A DNA stretch of 64,000 bases from Bacteroidales bacterium UBA4772 (GCA_002403305.1 DHHM01000007.1:12368-76367), one strand, 5' to 3'; counted from the stretch's first letter, positions 16,545 to 25,924 are shown. Notes: generated by a model not told the origin, from the sequence alone. Numbers and translations: made by a program.

Positions 16545-17168
16545 TCAGGCAGTCATCAACGGAAAGCCCGAAATCTTCCTCGAATGGAAATAGGTAACTC
16601 CGTTCATCTTCGTCATGCTTATCAGGCTCAGTCCGTTCCTCTCAAGCATCTCGCAGACCTTGCTACTGTTGAGTGAATGGCATTCCATACGACCAAAATG
16701 AAAAAGCCAGCCCGGGAAATCGTACTCCCTGCCAGGACGCTCCGTAACGGCACTCTCCCCTCGTTCCGGCGAAAAGCAACCGACAAAATTTGTACCCGGG
16801 GGCAGTATCCGCGACAATGAGCTGAGAAACATCTCCAGGTGCTTTACCATGTTTAGTCTGCGGAGAGTTATCAGCGTCGTCGCTCTCCTCAGATCCACGG
16901 TTCCGAATGTGGCCCTGTCATGCCTTGACAGTATGATCACCCCCGGACCATTGAACAGTCCGCGATTCCTCAAATAGCGGAAGAGCCTCACACCCCCGGA
17001 AGCGATAAGCTTTACCACCCGGTAAATCAAACCCGCCCTCATACGGTGAATCAACCCCGCCCTGATACGATAATTCAGCCCTGCCCCAACACGGTGAATC
17101 AACCCCACCCTGACGCGCTGAAAACTGATGCATCCGGGCCATACTCCCGAAGTAATTCTCCTGCTCAT
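16545..17168 (-). CDS. Uncharacterised protein, weakly methyltransferase-like, with an N-terminal 8-residue repeat
   Basis: A 207-residue product. The N-terminal third is four copies of an 8-residue unit (consensus AGLIHRMR-like) encoded by a 24-base tandem repeat. The C-terminal part (residues about 55-207: NGPGVIILSRHDRATFG, LRRLNMVKHLEMFLSSLSRILPPGTNFVGCF, ISMTKMNGVTYF) resembles the distal half of class I SAM-dependent methyltransferase-like proteins of Bacteroidota, but the glycine-rich SAM motif I is missing. It may therefore be a truncated or specialised member, or the true start may lie downstream of the repeat. A 44-aa gene follows. Function uncertain. Confidence 0.5.
   Translation of the reverse strand: MSRRITSGVWPGCISFQRVRVGLIHRVGAGLNYRIRAGLIHRMRAGLIYRVVKLIASGGVRLFRYLRNRGLFNGPGVIILSRHDRATFGTVDLRRATTLITLRRLNMVKHLEMFLSSLSRILPPGTNFVGCFSPERGESAVTERPGREYDFPGWLFHFGRMECHSLNSSKVCEMLERNGLSLISMTKMNGVTYFHSRKISGFPLMTA
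17021..17116. repeat. Tandem repeat, 4 x 24 bp, inside a reading frame
   Basis: Four units of 24 bases begin at 17021, 17045, 17069 and 17093. On the plus strand each resembles GGTGAATCAACCCCGCCCTG followed by four bases; the third unit is the most diverged. The period is a multiple of three, so the overlapping minus-strand gene gains an 8-residue repeat without loss of frame. Confidence 0.85.
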
Positions 17169-17465
17169 TTCAGTTTGATTTAATACTGATCCTTAATCCA
17201 TGGATTTCAGGTTTAAATCCATGATAAAGATAATACACCGGGCAGGGGAATGCAAACTTCATAAGACCATATAATGTGCATTTGCGTCGTTACGTAAAGA
17301 CTTCGTCAACCGGTATGGAAGGTTCATTGACACAAACGGGCAACTCAGCCCGCCGAAGAGGTTATTAGTCAAAATTCATCAGGTTTTGACGAGCGAAATC
17401 AAAAAGAGGACTAAATTTTAGTAAAGTTCCGGAGTCAGAGGTACGAAGTGCCTCTTCGCAGCCAC
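17169..17465. other. Intergenic stretch with small inverted repeats, no gene seen
   Basis: Nearly 300 bases between two minus-strand genes. I see a hairpin GTCAAAA...TTTTGAC at 17368-17390 and twin copies of AATCCATG near 17195-17220, but no convincing reading frame, tRNA or terminator. Confidence 0.5.
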
Positions 17466-17927
17466 TTAAAAGAGAACAACAGCATCCCTGATCACCTGCG
17501 AGGCATCATCGGTAGCATATAGCTTCATGCTCACCTCCGGTATCGAATGCTGCAGTATATCGGTCAGCGGATTGAATGACTCCCTGAGATCAGCTGAACC
17601 CCTCATGTCATCATACTCCTCAAGGGGAATATATATATGAACCAGCAGTCGGTAGTCGGGATTGTTTATCCTTGATAGCGACTTGATGATCTTGGAGATC
17701 CAGAGCATGGAGGATGTGTTGAAATACTCAAGATTAAGCCTCAGATTGGTAACCGGCTGAGGATAAAGTATATAGTCGGTTACCCAGTTTAATACAGGTT
17801 CATAAATCCTGGAGGCATTCTCAGGCAGTGATTTGCCTGAAAAAGAGATCTCTCCTCTTCCGTGAATAAGCTCAATCCTCGGAGTCTTTGACGTTTTCTC
17901 TATTACAAGATCTTTTAATTCTTCCAT
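17466..17927 (-). CDS. SiaC-like (DUF1987) phospho-switch protein
   Basis: A 153-residue protein from the start at 17927 (MEELKDLVIEK); in-frame Met codons further upstream would place the start at or beyond the promoter element at 17979-17986, so I reject them. The body shows the SiaC/DUF1987 pattern: ISFSGKSLPENASRIYEPVLNWV and the central strand LRLNLEYFNTSSMLWISKIIKSL. In Pseudomonas SiaC a threonine in this FNTSS segment is phosphorylated by SiaB and dephosphorylated by SiaA, controlling a diguanylate cyclase. No siaA, siaB or GGDEF gene is nearby, so the partners must lie elsewhere. A signalling role is inferred. Confidence 0.8.
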   Translation of the reverse strand: MEELKDLVIEKTSKTPRIELIHGRGEISFSGKSLPENASRIYEPVLNWVTDYILYPQPVTNLRLNLEYFNTSSMLWISKIIKSLSRINNPDYRLLVHIYIPLEEYDDMRGSADLRESFNPLTDILQHSIPEVSMKLYATDDASQVIRDAVVLF

Positions 17928-17978
17928 AAAAAGTTCTTCCCTGAAGTCCGGCAAAACAATATGCCGGATTATACTATT

Positions 17979-17986
17979 CAAAATTA
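17979..17986 (-). promoter_or_regulatory. Bacteroidota -7 promoter element for the siaC-like gene
   Basis: TAATTTTG on the minus strand, 52 bases before the chosen start. It supports the shorter protein. Confidence 0.5.
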
Positions 17987-18118
17987 ATTGTTGCCGCATC
18001 AAGTTCATAACCATTTATCAAAATATGAAGCACGGTCATCAACTTTTTCGCCTGTTCGTCAATGAAACCCGGAGATTGTCATTTCGTGTGGTACTACTCC
18101 ATCCTGAAAGACCGTTTT

Positions 18119-18754
18119 CTACATATCCGGAAATGCATCTGCATAATCGGCCGCCGAGCGTCTTATCACCTCCTGGGCCTCCTCCCTGTCATAGATCTCT
18201 TCAATGGTGACTTTGCGCTCCTCTCCCGGAAGGTTTTTATATGTCAGGAAATAATGCTTCAGCCTCTCAATGGCAATGGGCGGGCAATCTCCAATATCAT
18301 TGTACACACCGTATACAGCATCGTTGTAGAGTACCGCAATGATCTTGTCGTCAGCCTCATTTCCGTCTATCATCCGGAAGCCGCCAATGGGTCTTGCCAG
18401 GACAAGTATATCACCGTGGGTTATATCTTTTTCGGTCAGGATACATATATCCATGGCATCGCCGTCACCCCTGATGCCTGTCATTCCTGTGCGTTCCATA
18501 CATCTTTCCGCCACAGCCGTTCCGGTGAGCGTCCTCGGGATGAAGCCGTAGAGGGCAGGAACCACGTTAGAGTAGCGCTGCGGCCTGTCGAGCCGGAGAT
18601 AGCCCGACACTTTATCCATCTCGTACTTGACGGTATCGGTGGGTACCATCTCTACAAAGGTCATAACTATCTCAGGTGCATTTTCCCCTATATCGATCCC
18701 GTGCCATGGATGCGACCTGAACCGGCAGCAGTCATTCCCGTCACTCTTCTTCAT
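18119..18754 (-). CDS. ppa: Inorganic pyrophosphatase
   Basis: A 211-residue cytoplasmic family I pyrophosphatase that hydrolyses PPi from biosynthetic reactions. Seen: HPWHGIDIG at the N-terminus, KYEMDKVSGYLRLDRP (substrate-binding Lys/Glu/Arg), YGFIPRTL, the metal-binding DGDAMDICIL, and ARPIGGFRMIDGNEADDKIIAV. I chose the start at 18754 (MKKSDGN); the upstream Met at 18832 would add 26 residues with no family counterpart. It is longer than the E. coli enzyme, as usual for this phylum. Confidence 0.93.
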   Translation of the reverse strand: MKKSDGNDCCRFRSHPWHGIDIGENAPEIVMTFVEMVPTDTVKYEMDKVSGYLRLDRPQRYSNVVPALYGFIPRTLTGTAVAERCMERTGMTGIRGDGDAMDICILTEKDITHGDILVLARPIGGFRMIDGNEADDKIIAVLYNDAVYGVYNDIGDCPPIAIERLKHYFLTYKNLPGEERKVTIEEIYDREEAQEVIRRSAADYADAFPDM

Positions 18755-18870
18755 TATGATTTCAGTTTTGTCTTCAAATGTTAAACAGTTGTTTATGTGT
18801 ATAATGAAACCCGGATGAAATATAATCATCAAATCCGTTTATGGTACCTGCTCATGCAAATTTCATTAAT

Positions 18871-19671
18871 TCAGATTCCAAGGTACACTCCTATCAGTTC
18901 CGGGTCTGTATCATCAAGCAATGGCAGGCCGGGTAGCCTGAAGAGGTTTGATGATGAGCTTCCGGCGACATCGCGTTCGGAGGTGCGTATAAAACGGTAG
19001 CCGTGCCTCTGTGCGGCGGCGATGATATCCTCATCTCCCGCACCGTCGCCGTAGGGCAGTGCCAGCGCATCAACACTGCCGTATATATGTTCTTCAATCA
19101 GTCGCTTTGATCCTCCCAGCTCCTCATCGAGGTATGCTGCGAAGGCCTCGCCGCCGCCCAGGGCCTCCTTCATGGTCATCAGAAAACGGTGATACAGGGT
19201 ATGCGACCCGAAGGAGAAGGGCCTGACGCCTCCCTCATATGAATAGTGACTCATCTGTGCAACCTCGTCCCATGTAAGAAAAGAGTCCTTGCCCATCTGT
19301 GAGGCCCAGAGAAAGAAGGTGGCCTTCATGCGGTACTGTAAAAGCAGCGGTACTGCATGGGTGTACCACGAATGATCGCCATCGTCGAAGGTTATGACGG
19401 CAGCATGGGTGTTGAGCTTCGTCTCCCCACTGATAATATCCGCCAGCTCATCCAGGTCTATGACCCTGATATCATGGCTGCGGAGGTAATCCAGGTCACC
19501 CCTGAAGTCCGCCATGCTGCGCTCGTACAGATTTGTTGCCTCACCGGAGGTGATGCGATGATACATCAGTATGATCACCCCGGGGCCATCAACAGGGTCA
19601 GGACCGGGATCCTTCGTACATCCGGCAAGCAGCGCCACGATCAGAAGAAAGAATATAGTCGGTTTATGCAT
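18871..19671 (-). CDS. Polysaccharide deacetylase family lipoprotein
   Basis: A 266-residue lipoprotein (lipobox LLAGC, Cys18) with a NodB-type deacetylase domain. The metal-binding triad is complete: Asp97 in TFDDGD with its neighbour Asp96, and His157 and His161 in SFGSHTLYH. The following PYGDG and the C-terminal FIRTSERD segment also fit. It should remove acetyl groups from a surface or periplasmic glycan; the substrate cannot be inferred. The enzyme domain begins at VIILMYHRI. It is a single gene between ppa and uvrB. Confidence 0.88.
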   Translation of the reverse strand: MHKPTIFFLLIVALLAGCTKDPGPDPVDGPGVIILMYHRITSGEATNLYERSMADFRGDLDYLRSHDIRVIDLDELADIISGETKLNTHAAVITFDDGDHSWYTHAVPLLLQYRMKATFFLWASQMGKDSFLTWDEVAQMSHYSYEGGVRPFSFGSHTLYHRFLMTMKEALGGGEAFAAYLDEELGGSKRLIEEHIYGSVDALALPYGDGAGDEDIIAAAQRHGYRFIRTSERDVAGSSSSNLFRLPGLPLLDDTDPELIGVYLGI

Positions 19672-19674
19672 TGT

Positions 19675-19707
19675 TAAGTCGAAAGTCTATAAAGTCGAAG
19701 GTTATAA
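19675..19707. repeat. AAGTCGAAAGTC-type intergenic repeat, copy 1
   Basis: Two near-copies of TAAGTCGAAAGTCTATAA-like sequence lie directly upstream of the deacetylase start. The same motif occurs at 39811-39860 upstream of dedA. Confidence 0.6.
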
Positions 19708-19834
19708 GCTTTGTCCTCCGTTGCCACATTGGGGAGGAGGGTCAAAACCACAATTTCCCATTATAAAACGGAGGAATAGGCGGTTTCTTGCATTCTGTGT
19801 TTATTTCCCTTCTTCCTGTCATAAGCCGGCAATT

Positions 19835-21868
19835 TCATCTTTTCGGTGATTCATCTGGTCGCTGTTTCGCGATACGTCGCATACCCTCTATCTCATCGCG
19901 CAGCCGTGCCGCCTCGATGAAGTCGAGAGCCGCCGCAGCCTTCTCCATCGCCTTGCGGCTCTTTTCTATAGCCTTCTCAAGCTGCTCCCTCGACATATAT
20001 CTTATCACAGGGTCAGCTGCCACATCAATCTTCTCGGGGCCTGTATAGGCATTCACCTCCACCCCCTTGCGGCTCAGCCCCCGAAGCATTGCACCCTCCC
20101 TCTTCACTATCTGCCGTGGAGTGATACCCATCTCCTGATTGTATTTAAGCTGTTTGGCCCTCCTCCTGTTGGTCTCATCGATCGTCTCCCTCATCGCTCC
20201 CGTGATCCTGTCGGCATACATCACCACCAGCCCGTTGAGATTCCTCGCCGCCCGTCCCGCCGTCTGTGTGAGTGCTCTCCCAGACCTCAGGAACCCCTCC
20301 TTGTCGGCGTCGAGGATGGCCACCAGGGAGACCTCCGGCAGATCAAGCCCCTCACGAAGGAGGTTGACACCCACCAGCACATCAAACTCGCCCGAACGCA
20401 GACCCTCCAGTATCTCCACCCTCTCCAGCGTCTCCACGCCGGAGTGCATGTAACGGCAGCGGATATCATACCGGCCCAGGTAACTGTTCAGCTCTTCAGC
20501 CATTCTCTTGGTCATGGTTGTCACCAGCACCCTCTCACCTGCCGCAGACCGGTTTCTTATCTCCTCCATCAGGTCATCCACCTGGTTACGGCTGGGTCTT
20601 ACGTCCACAGGCGGGTCGAGCAGCCCGGTAGGCCTGATCACCTGGTCAACGAAGACCCCCTCGCTCTTCTGCATCTCATAATCGGCCGGGGTGGCACTCA
20701 TAAATATAGTCTGACCCGTCAGCGCCTCAAACTCCTCCAGCCGCAGGGGCCTGTTATCCAGCGCTGCCGGGAGCCGGAAACCGTACTCCACCAGTGTCTG
20801 CTTCCGGGAATGGTCGCCACCGTACATAGCCCGTATCTGCGGCAGGGTGACATGGCTTTCGTCAATTACGGTAATAAAATCCTCCGGAAAACAGTCCAGC
20901 AGGCAGAAGGGCCTGGTGCCCGGCGCCCTGCCGTCAAAATAGCGCGAGTAGTTCTCGATGCCGCTGCAGTAACCCAGCTCCTTGATCATCTCCAGGTCAT
21001 ACTGCACCCTCTGCTCTATCCTCTTGGCCTCCTCCGGCCTTCCCGTATCACGGAAGTGCCTGGACTGCAGCACCATGTCATCCTGTATCTGACCAACAGC
21101 GGTGTTGATGCGTTCACGGGTGGTGACGAAGAGGTTGGCAGGGTATATCACATACTCCGTGAGATCATCCCTGTGCTCCCCGCTGAGAGGATCAAAAGTT
21201 GAGATCTCCTCGATCTCATCACCGAAGAAGACTATGCGCAGTGCAAGGTCGGCATAGGCGGGATAGACATCCAGGGTGTCACCCCGCACCCTGAAGGTGC
21301 CATTGGTAAACTCCAGCTCGTTGCGCGCATACAGGCTATCGACCAGCTTCCGCAACACCACGTTGCGACCCGGTTTGCTGCCCTTGATGACATGCACCGT
21401 GTTCGACCGGAAGTCGTCGGGATTGCCGATGCCGAACAGACAGGAGACCGATGAGACGACTATGACGTCACGCCGGCCCGAGAGCAGCGATGAGGTGGCA
21501 CTCAGACGCAGTTTTTCAAGCTCGTCGTTGATGGCCAGATCCTTCTCAATATAGGTATCGGTCACGGGCAGATAAGCCTCCGGTTGATAGTAATCGTAAT
21601 AAGAGACAAAATACTCAACCGCATTGTCGGGAAAAAACTGTCTGAACTCACCGTAAAGCTGCGCTGCCAGAGTCTTGTTATGACTGAGAACAAGTACAGG
21701 CCTGTTCAACTGTTCAATGACATTTGCAATGGTGAAGGTCTTGCCGGAACCCGTAACTCCCAGGAGAGTCTGGTAAGGCACGCCCTGCAGCAGACCCCGG
21801 GTGAGCTGCCGTATTGCCTCCGGCTGGTCGCCCGTGGGCACATAGTCTGAAATGAGCTTGAATTCCAT
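19835..21868 (-). CDS. uvrB: Excinuclease ABC subunit B
   Basis: A 677-residue helicase-like subunit of nucleotide excision repair, which loads onto damage with UvrA and recruits UvrC. Seen: Walker A GVTGSGKTFT near residues 38-47, the beta-hairpin region YYDYYQPEAYLP, VIDESHVTLPQIRAMYGGD, motif V/VI LLREGLDLPEV and QTAGRAARN, and a C-terminal UVR helical pair from about residue 630. Full length. It has a TAnnTTTG element upstream and is divergent from the sensor kinase at 22069. Confidence 0.97.
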   Translation of the reverse strand: MEFKLISDYVPTGDQPEAIRQLTRGLLQGVPYQTLLGVTGSGKTFTIANVIEQLNRPVLVLSHNKTLAAQLYGEFRQFFPDNAVEYFVSYYDYYQPEAYLPVTDTYIEKDLAINDELEKLRLSATSSLLSGRRDVIVVSSVSCLFGIGNPDDFRSNTVHVIKGSKPGRNVVLRKLVDSLYARNELEFTNGTFRVRGDTLDVYPAYADLALRIVFFGDEIEEISTFDPLSGEHRDDLTEYVIYPANLFVTTRERINTAVGQIQDDMVLQSRHFRDTGRPEEAKRIEQRVQYDLEMIKELGYCSGIENYSRYFDGRAPGTRPFCLLDCFPEDFITVIDESHVTLPQIRAMYGGDHSRKQTLVEYGFRLPAALDNRPLRLEEFEALTGQTIFMSATPADYEMQKSEGVFVDQVIRPTGLLDPPVDVRPSRNQVDDLMEEIRNRSAAGERVLVTTMTKRMAEELNSYLGRYDIRCRYMHSGVETLERVEILEGLRSGEFDVLVGVNLLREGLDLPEVSLVAILDADKEGFLRSGRALTQTAGRAARNLNGLVVMYADRITGAMRETIDETNRRRAKQLKYNQEMGITPRQIVKREGAMLRGLSRKGVEVNAYTGPEKIDVAADPVIRYMSREQLEKAIEKSRKAMEKAAAALDFIEAARLRDEIEGMRRIAKQRPDESPKR

Positions 21869-21883
21869 AGGATGTTACGGAGA

Positions 21884-21891
21884 CAAAAATA
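21884..21891 (-). promoter_or_regulatory. Bacteroidota -7 promoter element for uvrB
   Basis: TATTTTTG on the minus strand, 15 bases before the uvrB start, giving a very short leader. Confidence 0.5.
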
Positions 21892-22044
21892 ACAATTCAG
21901 ATCAATAGGCAGAGAGGGAATCCGGGGTTTAATACCAAACCGACTGTTGTGAAGCTTTTATCCCTCTTTTTACTATATTTCCTCAACAAATCCGGGCGCA
22001 GGCCTTGATTTTTGTTTGCATGTCTGTAATCGGGCGTTTTTATG

Positions 22045-22052
22045 TAAGTTTG
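22045..22052 (+). promoter_or_regulatory. Bacteroidota -7 promoter element for the propeller histidine kinase
   Basis: TAAGTTTG, 17 bases before the GTG start at 22069. It supports that start, because the next in-frame Met would fall inside the signal peptide. Confidence 0.5.
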
Positions 22053-22068
22053 ATCAGAGGTTGGTACT

Positions 22069-25000
22069 GTGAAACATACCGAATACAAATATTCTCCGGT
22101 ACGACTGCTAACAGCGGTTTTTCTCTTGCTTTTCTCTATGGCCGGAGTTGATGCACAATCCTATGTGCTCACAAATTACACCTCAAGGGACGGAATAGGA
22201 CATGACCACGTGAGACGTGTGGTGGCTGACAGCAGTGGTTTCATATGGATTGCTACGTGGGACGGGCTGACAAGGTATGACGGCACGGACTTCGTGAACT
22301 ATTTCCACGACCCGGCAGATAGCACTACCCTTCCCTATTTTTCCGTCAACTCTGTTGTGATCGATGGCATTGACGACCTCTGGCTGACAACTGACAACGG
22401 TGTGCTCTGCAAGTTTGACCGTGCCGTGGAGGAGTTCAGGGTGATCAGGATGCTGAACAATCACTCCATGGCTGATCTGGTGGACTTTGCTGCGGGCCCT
22501 GACGGTCTGCTGTGGTTTGTACTGCGGAGTGAGTTGCTCAGTTATGACCCCTTAAAGGGTAAGACAACATCATATATATGGTCACAAAAACTTACCGACC
22601 TGGCAATGTTCTACTTCAGCCAGTTCAGCATCACCTTCGGCGACGCTGATAAGATATGGCTGACAGGGCCTACAGTAATAGAGGCAGCACTGGAAAGAGA
22701 CACCCTGACGGGTGAAGGACGGGCAGTAATCAGAAGCGTAAACAGCATCAGATGGCAGACCGGCAGACCGGGCACTTTCTTTGGCAATACCGGGGCGTCA
22801 CGCATCACACGTGACAGTGAGGGAAACCTGTGGCTGGCATCCCTTAAGGGGTTGTTCAGGTATGACAGGGAACAGTCTCTCTTCACGGAATACGGTGGCA
22901 GTTGCAGTGACCTGACATTCAGAGACACAATCCCGATGGCATTCTACAGCCACGACAGCGGAATAAATATATGGTTCCCCGCGAGAAACAGAATAACAAC
23001 GATACCGAAGGAGATTACGGGACTGCCCACTGCGATTTTCTTCTACGATGATGACATGCTCTGGTTTGCAACCCAGACAGAGGGCAATACCTACAAAGGA
23101 ATTACCAAGGCTGTCTTTACCTCCCGTGAATTCAGACATATTGCCCCTTATACCGCCAGAGGTGGCGAGCTTAACATTTTCGGTATTGCCGGTGACAGCC
23201 AGGGTGCTCTCTGGCTTGCAGCCAGAGACAGGAATTATCTCATCAGGATAACGGCGCAGGGTAAAACTGAAAAGCTTAACATACTCAGTGAAGAGGAACA
23301 GACCGAACTATGGCACCCGAGAGCATTCCTTCCCCACGAGAAAGGCATGTGGATCGGATACTACTTTAACAGACTGGTATGGTATGATGCTGCCACACGG
23401 CAGATGGAAAAACACAGCCCGGCTGCATTTGCACATACCCTCTGTTACGACAGCGAGGGACGGATACTGATTGCCGACCATGGCATAAAAAGGTTTGACC
23501 CGGAGACCGGGGCTGCGGAGAGCCTTTACGACCTGGGAGATACAATCAACATCTTTACCCTTCATCGCCAAGGCGAAATCCTGTGGGCCGGATGCAACTA
23601 CAGCTATCTCATGCGCCTCGACCTGGTTACCCGCACAGCCGATTTTTTAAAGATAACCCGTGGAACTACCAATATCGAGGACATATGCGACGGTGATGAC
23701 GGCGCACTGTGGCTTGCCACCCTGGGTACAGGCGTATGCAGGTATGATCCGGCCACTGGCGAAAGATTTTTCTACACTACTGCATCAGGACTCTCAAACA
23801 ACACTACATACTCTCTTCTCAGGGACAACGAAGGCAACATCTGGGCATCCACCAACAACGGAATCTCGGTTATTAATCCTGCCAGCGGACTCATCAGGGT
23901 GTTCGGGGAGAATGACGGACTGATGATTCATGAATTCAATTCAGATGCATCATGGGTGACCGGCGACGGCAGGTTCATCCTCGGCGGCGTCGGCGGCGCC
24001 GTGGAGTTTGACCCGGCTCAGATCCTGAGCGGCTCTAATGAAAAACTGTCAAATGATATTGTACTGGAGGAGATGGAGGTGTCAGCGATAAGGAAATTCC
24101 CCGGAAAACCTCTTTACCGTGCTGACACCATCACAATCGAAAAGGGGAATGACAATTTCCACCTCTCCTTTACGGTCCCCGAATACCGGCACCCGGAAAA
24201 GATCAGGTACAGGTACCGCATCAACGGCGAAAACAATAACTGGTACCACACAGACCACAGCGACAGGAACATCAACTTCTCAAACCTCAAGCCCGGATGG
24301 TATGACCTGGAGATCCAGGCAACGGATTTCAGCGGATCGTGGAGCATCTCAAGGAAGATAGCCATCTTCATTAAGCCTTACTTCTACCAGACAACACTCT
24401 TCCGCATCGGATTCCCGCTGACCGTTCTGGCCCTGCTGACACTTTTTTCCGCATTTATCATCATGCAGATGAAACACAGGGAACAGCAGAAGCGCGATGC
24501 GCTGCGCCAGCAGGCTCTCAGAGGACAGATGAATCCGCACTTCATCTTCAATGCCATGAACTCTATCAATTACTTTATCTCCAACAACGACCGCCGCTCT
24601 GCCAACAGGTATATATCAGACTTTTCAAAACTTATCAGGACTGTCCTCAACAATATGAATGAAGACTACGTCAGGCTGAGCGCGGAGCTGGAGTTGCTTG
24701 AAGATTATCTTGATATTGAACATCTGAGGTTCGGCGACAAGTTCGACTATACGCTGCACATCGATCCCCTGATCACCCCTGAGGCGGTGATGGTCTCTCC
24801 GGGCTTCGTTCAGCCATTCGTTGAAAATGCTATCTGGCACGGTGTGATGGGACTGGAAGAAAGGAAGGGAACGATTACCATTGATGTTACCATGAAAGAA
24901 AAGACCGTTATCTGCACAGTAGATGACGATGGCGTAGGCAGGGCCAGATCAGAAGCCATGAAAGACAGGAGCCTCCACGGCAAGTCCAGGGGTATCGCTC

Positions 25001-25131
25001 TTGCAATGGAACGGCTCAGGATAATCAACAACCTGCATTCCGCAAATTGCCGGATAGATATCAGCGACCTTTACCCTGACAACAGGGAAACAGGAACCAG
25101 GGTTGTTATCGAAATCCCGGTGAAACCCTGA
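22069..25131 (+). CDS. Propeller-domain LytS-type sensor histidine kinase
   Basis: A 1020-residue membrane sensor. Order: signal peptide (residues 1-30, GTG start), two-component-regulator beta-propeller repeats (many GxxWxxT/S-like blades such as GFIWIATWDGLTRYDG and GNIWASTNNGISVINP), a Y_Y_Y immunoglobulin-like domain (about 680-765), one transmembrane helix (about 774-798), then a His_kinase domain with RGQMNPHFIFNAMNSI carrying the phospho-acceptor His824, and a HATPase with N-box FVENAIWHG and VDDDGVGRA. No receiver or AraC domain is fused; the LytTR regulator 49 bases downstream is the obvious partner. The ligand is unknown; similar sensors respond to polysaccharides or cell-surface cues. 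Confidence 0.92.
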   Translation: MKHTEYKYSPVRLLTAVFLLLFSMAGVDAQSYVLTNYTSRDGIGHDHVRRVVADSSGFIWIATWDGLTRYDGTDFVNYFHDPADSTTLPYFSVNSVVIDGIDDLWLTTDNGVLCKFDRAVEEFRVIRMLNNHSMADLVDFAAGPDGLLWFVLRSELLSYDPLKGKTTSYIWSQKLTDLAMFYFSQFSITFGDADKIWLTGPTVIEAALERDTLTGEGRAVIRSVNSIRWQTGRPGTFFGNTGASRITRDSEGNLWLASLKGLFRYDREQSLFTEYGGSCSDLTFRDTIPMAFYSHDSGINIWFPARNRITTIPKEITGLPTAIFFYDDDMLWFATQTEGNTYKGITKAVFTSREFRHIAPYTARGGELNIFGIAGDSQGALWLAARDRNYLIRITAQGKTEKLNILSEEEQTELWHPRAFLPHEKGMWIGYYFNRLVWYDAATRQMEKHSPAAFAHTLCYDSEGRILIADHGIKRFDPETGAAESLYDLGDTINIFTLHRQGEILWAGCNYSYLMRLDLVTRTADFLKITRGTTNIEDICDGDDGALWLATLGTGVCRYDPATGERFFYTTASGLSNNTTYSLLRDNEGNIWASTNNGISVINPASGLIRVFGENDGLMIHEFNSDASWVTGDGRFILGGVGGAVEFDPAQILSGSNEKLSNDIVLEEMEVSAIRKFPGKPLYRADTITIEKGNDNFHLSFTVPEYRHPEKIRYRYRINGENNNWYHTDHSDRNINFSNLKPGWYDLEIQATDFSGSWSISRKIAIFIKPYFYQTTLFRIGFPLTVLALLTLFSAFIIMQMKHREQQKRDALRQQALRGQMNPHFIFNAMNSINYFISNNDRRSANRYISDFSKLIRTVLNNMNEDYVRLSAELELLEDYLDIEHLRFGDKFDYTLHIDPLITPEAVMVSPGFVQPFVENAIWHGVMGLEERKGTITIDVTMKEKTVICTVDDDGVGRARSEAMKDRSLHGKSRGIALAMERLRIINNLHSANCRIDISDLYPDNRETGTRVVIEIPVKP

Positions 25132-25180
25132 AAGCAACAAATACAAAATCAGGCATACAACATCCCAACCTTCAGGAAAT

Positions 25181-25924
25181 ATGATACGTGCTTTAATAAT
25201 TGATGATGAACGACCTGCCAGGGAGGTAATTGCAAACTACCTCGCTGAATATTGTCCTGACGTCGAGGTGGTCAGCCATGCCTCGTCCGTCAGGGAAGGC
25301 TATACAGCAATAAAAGCCAGTTCGCCGGATGTGGTTTTTCTCGATGTGGAGATGGCTGACGGCACAGGCTTTGACCTGCTTTCAATGTTTGACACGGTCG
25401 ATTTCAGGGTTATCTTTGTCACCGCCTACAGTGAATATGCCATCAGGGCCTTCAGGTTCAGCGCGGCAGATTACCTCCTTAAACCGGTAAGCATAGATGA
25501 ACTTATTGATGCTGTGGAAAAGGTCAGGAGAGCTGATAATACCGGCCTTAACAGCGAAGTTATCTCATCCCTCCTGAAAAACCTGAGGGAGGGACCAGCA
25601 AGGAAGTCGACGCTCATAATTCCCAACATAAAGGGATTTGAAGTGCTGAAGGTGCCTGAGATCATCATGTGCCAGGCCGATGGATACTGTACAAACTTTC
25701 ACCTTACCGGTCAGAGGAAGGTGGTCAGCTCCAAAAACCTCAAACATTTCGACGGACTGCTTGCCGATCAGGGATTCTTGCGCGTTCACCACTCCTATCT
25801 TATTAATCTGGAACACGTTACGGGATACACTAAACAGGGGGAGATACTGTTGTCAGAGAACCTGAAGGCCAGTCTGGGCAACTCCTACAAATCTGAGTTT
25901 ATCAGGAGGTTCACCGGAAAATAG
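25181..25924 (+). CDS. LytTR family response regulator
   Basis: A 247-residue cytoplasmic regulator. The receiver domain (residues 1-120) has the acidic pocket DDE at 8-10, the phosphorylation site Asp55 in VFLDVEMADG, the Thr in FVTAYSEYA and Lys in LLKPVSIDEL. The C-terminal LytTR DNA-binding domain (about 145-245) has IIMCQADGYCTNFHL and FLRVHHSYLINLEHV. It is cotranscribed with the kinase upstream. A candidate site of two 9-base LytTR-like repeats lies just downstream at 25951-25980. Confidence 0.93.
   Translation: MIRALIIDDERPAREVIANYLAEYCPDVEVVSHASSVREGYTAIKASSPDVVFLDVEMADGTGFDLLSMFDTVDFRVIFVTAYSEYAIRAFRFSAADYLLKPVSIDELIDAVEKVRRADNTGLNSEVISSLLKNLREGPARKSTLIIPNIKGFEVLKVPEIIMCQADGYCTNFHLTGQRKVVSSKNLKHFDGLLADQGFLRVHHSYLINLEHVTGYTKQGEILLSENLKASLGNSYKSEFIRRFTGK

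Noticed and set aside
20444..21202. Long antisense frame within uvrB
   Set aside because: It is opposite the conserved uvrB coding sequence and has no family signature.
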